Of a stretch of DNA of 64,000 nt, positions 1 to 12,200 are shown piece by piece. Under the pieces are notes generated by a model that saw only the letters and a program-made list of their open reading frames with translations, ran no database searches and was not told where the DNA came from. A program made the translations under genes and the position numbers. Where the stretch lies: the NCBI RefSeq assembly GCF_000003815.2, contig NC_049980.1, forward strand, positions 14,590,067 to 14,654,066, in the 5' to 3' direction. The DNA comes from Branchiostoma floridae. Lineage: Eukaryota > Chordata > Leptocardii > Amphioxiformes > Branchiostomatidae. Numbering within the stretch: the stretch's first letter is position 1; each line of letters opens with the position of its first letter.

Positions 1-75
1 CCTTGGGAGATCTCCCATGGTATTCAAAATAATGTGAACATATTTTAACATTCCTGTTGTTTTTTCCCTATCCAG

Positions 76-236
76 GAGGCCAAAAATAATGACCAAGCCC
101 TGAGGAATGTCCGACCAGAGTTGCAGCGCCGGGTTGACCTCCTGACCCAGAAGCTTGCCGGACCCCCTGACCTGGAAGACTTGGTGGAGGATGCAGAGAA
201 ACACGCCCATAATCTGAGGGCAAGAGGTCTAGAAAG
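76..236 (+). CDS. LAMA2-like: Laminin alpha exon w1, coiled-coil domain II/I
   Basis: Acceptor tatccag precedes codon GAG; donor is aaag|gtgtgt. It encodes a heptad-rich stretch (EAKNNDQALRNVRPELQRR onward), with in-phase 0 and out-phase 2. The upstream exons are outside the window. Confidence 0.85.
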
Positions 237-3200
237 GTGTGTCATGAAATACATTGTACCTCGTTTAAGTGGACAAACTCCAGTATTTAAGTATATGCCA
301 GCAATGCATGTAATCCTTTAAGTTGAGAAAAAAAGGGTGTCATTATGTCGGACATCCATTATCTCGGGGATCAAAACTTTAGACAATAAAAACCATCAAA
401 TACTAATTTTATACGGTTAGTCTGCAAATGTCACACAGAGCTTATCAAGCTTTGTCATCAAATTAAACCAAGAAACAATCTATTAGGTACAAGATCTATT
501 AGGGGACAAAAAACACCTACTCGCCTTTGGAAAAGGATCCCACCACCCAGTTTAAAGGAAAAATTATCACGGCTCTCAAGGAATTACAAGACAAGGAAAA
601 AATTGATCGTGCCACCTATCTTAAACTCTACCCCACTTCGGAACAACCCCCGACCCTCTACGGCCTTCCCAAAATCCACAAACAGGATGTCCCCCTACGT
701 CCCAGCATAGAATCAGTCACGTACGAGTTAGCAAAATTTCTAGCTAAGATCCTGGGACCTTTAGTGGGGAAGTCTCAACATCATGTTCATGCAGAATAGT
801 GCAGACTTTGTTGACAAAATCAAAGATCTCCGGGTAGAAGAAGATGAAATCATCACTTCTTACGATGTCTGTCCTCTTTGGATGTAGACTTGGCAGTCAA
901 GGAAGCCCTGGAGGTCGACAGCACACTAACAGATAGAACCAAGCTATCTCCAGACCAACTGTGCAAACTGCTAGACCTTTGCCTAGGGTGTAGCTATTTC
1001 ACTTTCAAAGGACAGTTCTACCAACATCTGCACTGCTGTGCTATGGGATCACCAGTGTCGCCCATTGTTGTAAACCTCTACATGGAGAAGTTTGAAGAGA
1101 TATCAGTACATTCAAGAACACTCCTCCACTCAACTGGTTTCGCTATGTAGATGACACTTACAAACTGGTACATCCAAAAGACAGACCACAGAAAGGTACT
1201 AAGGCCAATGTAATCTACAGACTCAAATGTGAAGAAGCCAACTGCACCAACACATACATTGGTGAGACTAGCCGGCCACTAAAGGCAAGGTAGAAAGAAC
1301 ATTACAAACCCAGTGCCAACAGCTACTCCTCTGCTATTTTCAACCACCTAGAACACAACCAAGGACACTCCTTCAACCTCCAATCCACCGACATCCTAGA
1401 CCGTGAGGCCCGCTGGTTTGAACGGGGAGTTAGAGAGGCCATATATGATAGAATATACAATCCCATGCACCCTCAACAGAAAAGGGGGGCTATGTATGGA
1501 ACTTTCTGGCACTTGGGACATAACACAGTTGAAACGTCTGACTGTTTCCAAAACCATATCCAGTTGCTTGAGTAACTACTTTTTGGTGTAGTGAATAAAA
1601 ACGTGTACATTTCCCCTCCAGGCTGTTTGCTGAGACCAAGAACTTCTCCTCAGATGCCCTGGCTGCTGCCACAGCCTATGACAACATCGTGCAGGCCTTT
1701 GAAGATGCAGAGAGAGCTGCAAATGAAGCCAACGTGGCTGCTAAAGAAGGACTAGACCTGGTAATGTGCTACCTTAAATGTCTGATATTTGTTGTTGTTC
1801 AGCACTGTTCCTGAAGGTAATGGGCATAACGGGCTCAGGCGATCAGCTTGGCTGGAGAATTGAACCCAGTTTAGTCTGTATCTTTAACTCTAATATTATT
1901 TTTATACTCTTCTTGTATACATGTTACATGTTTGTCATACGTTTCAATACCATGTACCGAGCCCCTGGAGGCATGAATGTACTATAAAGGTCTTTCATCA
2001 TTGATAATAAGTTGCAAAGGCAACTGTTAACAATGACTACGATAACCCTTGACCAGCATGGTACCTCATCAGCAATGTGTTACAACGTATATAAGAGCTG
2101 TCGAATTGTAGTTACAATAGATTGAATTAATCATATTGTTTCTGTTGGATGTTTTGTCAACATTGCATTAGAATTTTTTCCATAGCGCACAACATCTCCA
2201 ACAAAACATTATAGCCAGGGTATATATTTTATACATGTTCTTTCGAAGTGCCGTGTTGTTCATTCTTTTGAAGCTGTTGTTGGGCAAATAGTTACCTCTA
2301 AATTACTGAAGTTGCTAAAATGGGTCAAAAGGACCTTCTGTTTACAGAAATGGTTGTCAGAACTATCTCTGTTCTTCCAGGCTACAGGAGAAAACTCTCT
2401 GAGTAAACTTGGCGAGGAGTCAAAACAGCGCAGCTATGACCTGTTGGATGAAGCTGTGAAGCTCAGGGACAGGGTGGATGGTAGGAAAATGAATTGTATA
2501 TCACATGGGTCAGAACTGGCTCTGATCCATGAGTGAAGGAGTAAAGGTGATGTCGAAATGTACTTAGTGAAGCCAGGCTTTAACTTATAACAGTGTCATG
2601 CTTGTACCAGTATGGAGTAAGCTCATTTTTTGACAAAGCTATTTCTAGCACCACATATTGGTGCAATGTCATATGAATTTTAGGCTGCATGACTTCCCTC
2701 GATCATATTGTACTTAATTACACCCCATCATAAACTGCAATGAACTAAACATTGACTTCAGGACAAGTCAGCATTTTATGAGTAACAACATTTTGTGGAG
2801 CAGGTACTTGCATCTAAAAGAGCCTTCAGCTGATTTCTGCAGCTAAAATGAGCCTTCCTTTGTTATTGGATGAAGCATGTGTACAAATGCAGTGAGCAAC
2901 CAACAAGCAACAGGTAGAGATGACATACATACATTAAATTCAAGGCTCAAAACCATTTATAGAATGCACTGGTGCACCTCACCTAGAAATTTACTGTGCA
3001 CAGAAAAATTCTGGTCTTCAAAACTTCTGAAATTCTGTAGCTTAGTTAACAAGGAAATAGAAGAGTTCAGTAATTCTATATGACACTAACATTATGCACA
3101 CATGCAGATGTAAAGAGTACACTCCAGACAATAGTGCTGAATATACAATGTACATACATGTGACTCCACACGAATGTGAATTAACCCTCAAACCACCGTA

Positions 3201-6200
3201 TGGGGTCAAAACTGACCCCAGGCGTATATCAATGTGTGCCATTATGACATTACTGGTCGAAAGGAAATTTCCTTCCAGGAGTTTGTTTGTACAAATGTAT
3301 ATATGTCCTATAACTCCTTATACTTTTTTTTACCGAGATTGGCTCATTGTTCATTAAGTTATCCTAGAAAGTTTATGCATGGTCCAGTGGGGTCAAAACT
3401 GACCCCAGCATTTTTTTAAACGAACCTTTGCGACCCACACCTAAACTACTTATCGAAGGATCATGAAATTTTCAGAGAATGATGTACATGTAAGCCAAAA
3501 TTATTGTAACAACTTTTGTGTCATTATCATCTTATATGACGACATTATGACGTCATCTAGGTAATCTCGGCCGCCATCCTGGATTTTGGCTGATGACGTC
3601 ATCAAATTAGCATGAATTCTGAATATTGAGTCATGAAATTTACGTTGAATTTCATAAGATGTGATACACAACTTTTATTTGCTAAGAAAACCTTAAAACT
3701 TAAATGTTTAATACAAAATTAGAAAATTTCGTAATAAATATGTCTGTCAGAATTCCATTGCCATAGCAACATGAAAAATTATGAACATACTTTGTTCACC
3801 TAAAATGTTTGCTTGCAACATTTTCTAAAAATTTACCAAGTTTGGTGGCCCTAGCATAAGCCATTCAGGCGCTATACAGCATTGAAGTTGGTACGGGCAT
3901 CAAAAACATCCTACCCAGACTGAATAGCATTAGTGCAAAATGTGGTCCCCATGATCTTTTGCATAAATTATGATAATGACCTAGAAGTATTCTCACCTAA
4001 TCATGTCAGACTGTCCCAAATAGATTAATGAAACTATACATATATATATTTATACAAATCACAAAAAGAGTCACACACAAGAAACTGTATTTGTACAAAA
4101 CGTTTTGGGGTCAATTTTGACCCCATACGGTAATCTACGTTTAGTACCCATTTTACCACCTAAGACACTTTCCATGCTGTTTAACTGTATGATTCTTCCT
4201 AAGATTGATTATTGTGATACTGTATGGGGCAACTGCGGAAAATCTCTCTCTGACAATCTCCAGAAACTCCAAAACCGTGCAGCACGGCTTGTGCTCGGTC
4301 TGTCACGTAGATCACATGTAGATAATGACCATCTGTCTACATTAGGTTGGAAATCTCTGGCATCTCGTAGGAAAATGCACCTCCTGCAAACCGTCTTCAA
4401 GTCAATCCATCGGCAGTTACCAGAATACTTACAAATATTTAACAGAACATCTCACACATACGCAACAAGGCTTAATTCAAACCTATCACTACAACTACCG
4501 AAAGTCAGACTTGAATCTGGCCGTAGAAAATTCGAATACAGGGGTGCATTTTCATGGAACGAGTTGCCGCCAACGGTTAAAGTGGCCAGTTCTGCACTGT
4601 CGTTCAAGAAACTGATAAGAAACGGTAATCACTGCTGACCCCTGACCTCCTGACCCGGCACTAACTTCGATTAATGAGTTATGATTTTGATTTATGTTTA
4701 TGTATATATTGTTACTTTGATTTGTTCATTTGATTTGTATCTTATTTCTTGTTATGCTATTTTGTGTACAGGGCACAACTGAAAAGCAGAACGCATAGTA
4801 CTGAGTTGTCCACCCTGTCTAAATAAAACAGAAATAAATAAATAAATAAATAAAAAAAGCTACGGTGGTTTGAGGGTTAAGGTGCATCCACAGCTAAAAA
4901 TTAGGGGCCTACCTCCAATATTATGGGCACAAAAGTGTATATGCATCCAATATTTTGAGCCCTGATACATATAACACTAGTTCACCTTTATCCGCGGGAT
5001 AACCTATATCCGTTGCCGTCAGAAATCGGTATTTAGGGATATAAAGTCGACGGACAAGACTTTCAAACTACAATATTTTGAACATATTACAACTTGAAAC
5101 CACCGTCCGTCCAGTTGATATTCCTTAATACCGTGTTGGTAAACACAACGAATATAGGTTACCCTGTGGATAAAGGTGAACTAGCGTTAGGTCATAACAG
5201 TTAAATGTACACGTGTAGTCGCTGTAAGATACTTCCATACGTTACCTGCAAATGAGATGAATGATGTAGTGTGCAATAACATCTTAAACTACCTGCATGC
5301 AGACTTAGGAAATAGAGTGGCTGACAAAGAGGCGGAAATAGCCCAGGGAAACCAAAATATTACTGACCTGAAGAAAGCTGTCCAAGATCTTAAGGACAGA
5401 ATGGATCGTCTGACAGATGGTAAGGCATTAAAATAAGAATTTTGGGCTGGACGCAAACTTCACAGTTGTCCCAGGCAGAATTGATTTCATCATGGTAACT
5501 GGAAAAAGAGGGATAGTGGCAAATGGTCCATAATTGATTTTATTGTCTTTGTAATAACCAAAGTCTTGTTGGACAGCCATGCACAGCTAAACCAATGAAA
5601 TGAACCAGTCAAAATTAAGTATCTGAAGCCAGGTAAAGTGAAATTTAAGCTTTGGAGAAGTGTGAAGTATAAACCAGTACCTATTCCATATGTTTAAATC
5701 CACTATATCTGTCTGTGTTGTGTGTCTTATTATTCCAGAAATGCAGGGGGACTTGAACGTGTATTGTGTTGATATTCCCATTGCTCAAAAGCGATGGCCC
5801 GTGGCTACACGGAACTTGCCATCATGGAGGCCTGGATGGATGCTCTTCCAGTGAAAGTTAGTTCGCTCGTTAGAAGTTTTTTTCCAATGCTAGAGATAAT
5901 GAAACAGGGAAGTGTGTCATTGGATGGTTTGGAATGGTTTTTGAAACATTACCTTGCATGGAAGGCAGGCTGTCAGCCACTGATATTAGAGTTTCTTGCA
6001 GGTCTATGCTGTTCTTTCTGAAGTGGTGCTGCCAGTATTTTAGGACTTCAACAATAGATGCATTGATGTAATGGCACAACTGATAATGTTGTTTTTCTGT
6101 GAAAGAAGTTAGGCAGCTACATTTTTTGGAATCCATGCTTCATGTGTGCATAGTGCCATTTAGAGGACATATTGGACCTCTACCACATATAGAGGTACCC

Positions 6201-9200
6201 TAATACAGCAGAGTCCTTCCTGCTTCTAGTGACGTAACAGTTTTCTCTGTGATCTTGTTAAGACCTAGGTGATGCTGCCAAGGATGTTCAAGACAGAGCA
6301 GTTGATGCTGACAATGTTGCCCAGGGGGTGATTGATGAAGTTGATGGCTTAGAGCCAGATGTAAGTACTTATTTGTCATACCTGACCTGGGCCTTGATAA
6401 TGTTTGACATGGGCATTCTCAACCCTGTATCTCACAGTTTGTATCCCACTGGGCTTGCTGTTGAAACTCAGATATTGGATGTTCTTTCAGTTGTTTTTGA
6501 GGACACCAAATTTTCTGGACTTGTGGTGAATTTTTGCATTGAAATGTGTGCAAATTGGACATAGCAAGAATACAAGATGATGCTACTGCAGATCAAGCTG
6601 GTACCTTGGGTGATACAGGATACAATATCTTGTATTCCTGATGTATATCTATTCCATTTTCCTCATGTTAAATCTAGCCATGAGCAGCATTCCATTCGGT
6701 TTGATAAGTTTTACAGAATAAAATGTCAGAACATTTCATTGATGTTTTAGGACAGTTCCAAAGGGGTAAGCATGATTGAAGTAGACCTGTGCCTAGTGTT
6801 GCAATGTTTGCATTTTTTTGTGATCTGCTTTTTTATGAGGTTGACGCTTTAGTGGATCAGTTTGGAGTTATAGGGTCTGCATCTGGTGACACCAATGCTG
6901 ACATCAGAGCAGCAGAAGGAGACTGTAAGTGTTTATTGAACGTTCTGTCTTCATATATATACCAACGGACAAAAAAGGGAGAATTATATGTACAGTAACA
7001 TTCAAGTAGCTTTTAGATGACTGTTGGCATCTGTATGGTAAAAACTGGACCATTGTAAAGGATGTAATACTTGAAGAATGAAGGATACCCATTGAAGAAT
7101 GACTAGTACTTATATGGTATGGCCCACTTGTAATGTACTTGTTACTTCATGATATGTTATCTTTCTACCATACATTTTCATCGAACGTCTTAATTCACTG
7201 GCATTTTCAAGTGAGGACAGCGTCTCGTAACCTTCGCGATCTTAAGGACCTTGCTGACGACCTGAAAAATGAAGAACGTAATGCCCGCGCTCTGAAGGAC
7301 CAGTTCGGCCGGAACTTGGCTGACCTATGGGAGATGATCAGACGGGCCCGGAACCTAGCCAACTCAGTAAGCCAGATTCAACATAGTTTACTTTGATGCT
7401 CAGCCTTGTTTTATTTCTCTACCATCATCCTGGCAGCTGTTTTGCTGCCTTCATCAGGGCAAAGTGATCTTTCTCATTGTATTGCGAAGTCAAGGACTTC
7501 TTTTGAATGGGACTACTTCTCTACAGGGCAACAATGCATTCTGAAATGTGACAGTCTATACACCCTCTTGTCATTTCTATTCATGACTGATTTAGGGATC
7601 GAAATGGCCTCCTTAGTTCAGCATGTATATTTGTTTGTTTATGACCTTGGCCCCTCCCCTCCGTGTCAGTTCATAATGCAAGAGAATCTCTTTGGGTCTT
7701 GTTCATGAATACCAGGTGTATTCCTGCCAAGTGTCATTTACAGCTTTTAGACTCATCGGCTGATCAATTTACATTCATAAACACTGTACTCTGCTTTTCT
7801 CAGATCAAAGTGTCGGTGGCCAACGATGGAACATGTAAACGATCCTACAAACCAATGAGCTTTTATACAAATCTGTATAAAAGCTCCTTGTACAAACCCC
7901 AGAATAGATCCACTAGCACCATTGAGTTGAACTTCAAGACAACTGAGCCAGACAATCTTCTCTTCTACCTGGAAGGCAGGGATTCTGTAAGTGCTGGTTA
8001 TTTTTGTGCACCACTTATAAGTTATATATCTTGTTGTATTTCCTCTAAAACGACCTGGCCAAACAAGTCAATAATTATTATAGTACATAACATTTAAGTG
8101 AAAAGGTCACCAACTTATATTCTAAAGAGTTAGTGATCTGGATATGCTCAACCAGTTTTTGAACCTTAATACCCATTGTGATTAGAAATATCAAAAAGTT
8201 GAAAGCAATACTTATCATTTACGACAGACTAAGACTTACTGTAGATGACCTTGAGGCTTGTTATCATGTGTTATGTGGCCTCAACCCAGAAGTTGTGTAA
8301 CCACAGATGTTCCTTTTAACATGCAGAAAGACTTCTTGTCTTTGGAGACTCGTAACAGCCGAGTGGTTTTCCGCTGGAATGTTGGTTCTGGTATCGGCAA
8401 AATCACAAACGACAGCCTGCCAATATCTGACAATAGATGGTACCGTATAGTTGCCCAGCGTATCGGCACAGATGGAAAACTCCTTGTACAACGATCCAGG
8501 CAGCCCAGGGCTAAATTAGATGGTCCTCAGACTGTGACTGGTTCTGCACCAACGGGCCCGTACACCATTCTTGACGTAGACAGCAGCGATGACATCTACA
8601 TAGGCGGTGTTCCAGCAGAGAAGCAGGTAGAGCACAGAACAAAATTTTAGCAGGAAAATTCAGATGTTCTGGCAGAAAGTTGGATCTGTTACTGCAAGAA
8701 GTAGAAAATCAAATTGAAATATGCATGCATGATGACAATAATGTGTTTTTACTAGTTGTACTTACAATTGTCAGTTAAGAAACTCCAGTCTGCAAACTTA
8801 ACATAATTTTCACGATTTTACGATAGCATTGATACAAGCCTGTCAGATAAAAAAGAAAATGTCGACACTGCTCTTAAACATGTATTTCTACGATGCCCCA
8901 TTGCAGCAAGAATTCGAAGTGACTTCCGACTTCAAAGGCTGCATGGGAGAAGTACTGCTTGATGATGAACCCATCGGCCTCTGGAACTTTGCTACCACCT
9001 CTGGGACCTGCGAGGGTTGTGTGGAAAGGTAAAGCAGATAGTTTTTTCAGTTTTACATTGATTTAATGTTAAGTGTTCACTCAATTACACATAATTTCTG
9101 AGGCAAATTATTTGGAACCTTCTCACATGGTGATACAAAAATCATAGTTCTGACATAGTAATTCACTTGCCTACCTGTTCTTTTAGAGATAAACAGTAAT

Positions 9201-12200
9201 TTTGTTCTAAAATCTTGCTTTGAATATCATATTCTTATGATAAATTTAATTTCTGCCATTAAGTAGGTCACATTTCCTCAAGTTTTTGTGTTTCTTTCTC
9301 TTAATGAAATTGCCAGCCCACGAGGAGAGACTACTGCTTCCAACACCTACACCTTCCTGGGAGACGGATTTGTAGTGATGCCAAAGATACCCTCCTGGAA
9401 TGACAGAACTACTTTTCTCAGCTTCCGCTTCAAGACCTTTGCAGAAGATGCACTCATCTTCTTTGTTGCTGATGAAACCCAGGTCTGTGTTAGTTACAAA
9501 AAGTATCACCTTATGCTAAAGGTTGTACAGTAGTGTAATAGTAGTAGAACGTTTTGGGGGACAGAGCTGTCTGGAAAGAAAGAGTGGACCAGGTCCGGGC
9601 AAGCCGCCCGTGATGATGATGAGTAGTAGTAGCGACAGCTAGTTGGGTGACCTTGACTGTCTGTAATACCAGCTAAGGGAATAAATAAACAAGTTTAATA
9701 TCCAGTAGTTGATTATACTGCTATGGGGCTTCCAACACATGGTCAGGCAGTAGTCTGCTCGTCTTCATGCCGCATTTCCAGGCAGCTCTGTCCAGGGGGT
9801 GCAATGTGTCTGTACCTGCTGAACTGCAGCACTACTAGATGTAGATTAAAGGTAGTGACAACGTCTGCTTATTTTGGTCAGTAAATAACCTGTGCACATG
9901 TTTTTTACATGCAGCGAGACTACTTTGCTGTGTACCTGAAAGACGGAAGAGTTGGAGTACAGTACAACCTGGGTAGTGGAAAAGTTGAGATTCTCTCCGA
10001 TGACAGGCACAGCACTGGAGTATGGTCCTTTGTAAGCGTCTCCAGGACTGGCCAAACGGGTGAGCTTTTCATTTGTAATTTACATTATCCTACTTCTCCC
10101 TACTAGGTAGCTTCTTGCGTAATATGTTCCGTTGTTCCATTGGCATTGTTCCATAAACCAACTCCTTTCTCACCTCATCTCTTTGTTAGGGTCACTGATG
10201 ACTGAAACTGTTTTTCATTCTTGTTTTTGGACATGAGTGTCTGCTAATCATAAGGCATGTCAAGGAATTTGTAATTCTTGGATGGTAAGATTTCAAGACT
10301 GGACGTTCTGCTGCAGTGTCTAAAAAAGCCGCTATGGGGGCCCACTATTTAAGGCCCAAGTATCATTAAAATTCATCCACAGCTTCTCGAGTAATGCTGC
10401 TCACAGACAGGCAGACAAAGAGCACCTACATTAAATTTTGTCAAACCTTCTACATGTAGGTAATAGATAAAGACTAATATCAAAAGCTGACTTTGTATCC
10501 TATGTTTTCAGCTAACCTGACTGTGACAGGTGAACAAAACGTGAAAAGAGGGTCGTCCCCTGAAACCCTTACTGACCTTGCAGTCACCGACCGCATGTAC
10601 ATTGGAGGTCTGCCTGGAAGCATCATCGTGGTTACTAAGTATATGCTGGTTCATGGTTCAGACTGTACATGTGCAGTGTGATGCATTCTACAAAACACAT
10701 CTGATTACAAGATAGGGCCTTCACATTTTACATGACTTGTGCAGTTCAAACTGAGATCTGTTCTGTCATTCTGCAAGATTCAGTCAGCCACTTGTAAACT
10801 GCCATGATTGCAGCTGATTTCCATATACCTGAGGTAGAGGTGCATTAATTTCTCTTTGGCCCAAACAGGCAGCTGGACATTCCCATTCCCACCACCTCCT
10901 TCATCGGATGTCTGCAGGACGTTATGGTGGGTAGGCATTCCCAGAAGCTGGATGAGAACCTGGCAATAGAGATTAGGGGCATGACACCAGGCTGTCGGGA
11001 TCAAGTAAGAGATGTTTTTGTACACACTGCGGGCAGTTTGTCATAGAATTGACAAACAGGTACGGCAAAAATTGTTGTGACAGGCTTTCTACCATCTGTG
11101 TTTCTGTAATTTTTGTAGATAGCAAAGTTTCAATCAGTAAGAGTTATGGCTCCAATTTTTACATTATCTTAAAGGCAAAGAAGCCATGACAGTATGTACA
11201 TTGTAGCTGCAGGCAATTTAACTTCTGATCTCCACATTGCTTTGAGAAAGTCTAATTTTTTCAGACATTCTGTGAGAAATGGCTTTAATTTTGACTCTCT
11301 ATCAGGTTGTCCGCACCATTGGGATGACTGGAGACCCAGGTGCCTACGCAGCCCTTCCGAACACAGACAGGAAAGGAAACTTGGCAAATAAAGGGTCGGT
11401 GTTACTCGGGTTCACAACAAGTACGGAGGATGGGCTGTTGCTCCTGGCAACCGGTGGCAGCCGCAGGAGGAGACGACAGGCTGGAACGGTAGGAACTATC
11501 TAGTATGTCCAATACGGATGTATTGCTACCTTTGTCTTAAGTGATGATGATGATGATGATGGCTGTTACTTCGTATCCGAAGATCAGTGGGCAGGGTGGG
11601 TTTGAGTGACCCATCCGCCTGGCCTGCACGTGACTTTTTAAGGTGAAGGAGGGCTGTGCACTTCCTCCTCCACCCTCTCGTCTACTGGCGCACTTAGTCT
11701 CACAGGGACAGAACTATATGCCACGTAAGACGGCCCCAGCAGATGCAGGTTTATTATTTGGAGTTTCCGTCTCCTAGGAGGACTTCCGACCAAGGATGCA
11801 AGGGGTTCCTCCTACCCCTGACTCATGTGTCATGGCGGGTGCGTCATGCCCGAACATGCCCCTATGGCCTGTCACCACCACAAAGGCCTGTCACTGCCAC
11901 TAGCCGCAGCTATGTACTCATTTACACCTGAGTTAGGTGAGGAAAGTCGTGTAAAGTGCCTTTCCCAAGGGCACAAGATCGGTGACACGGCAAGCGGATT
12001 TGAACCCGGGACCTCTCGGGCCTGAGACCAACGCGCTCCCGATCGTGCCACGCGGTCCTGCGGTCCTGTCTTAAGTAGGAGTAGTGTTAAGTACATGTAT
12101 TTGATGATACTGTTGTGGGGGTCCCAGAGACGGGTGGACAGTAGTCTAATCTTCACGCTGCTTTTGTATGCGGCTCTGTCCAGCACGTCCATGCATAGTA

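Noticed and set aside
9540-9830. Weakly repeated block also seen near 12095-12200 (cagtagtct, gcagctctgtcca)
   Set aside because: Similarity is real but short and broken. No ends could be defined, so it was not listed as an element.
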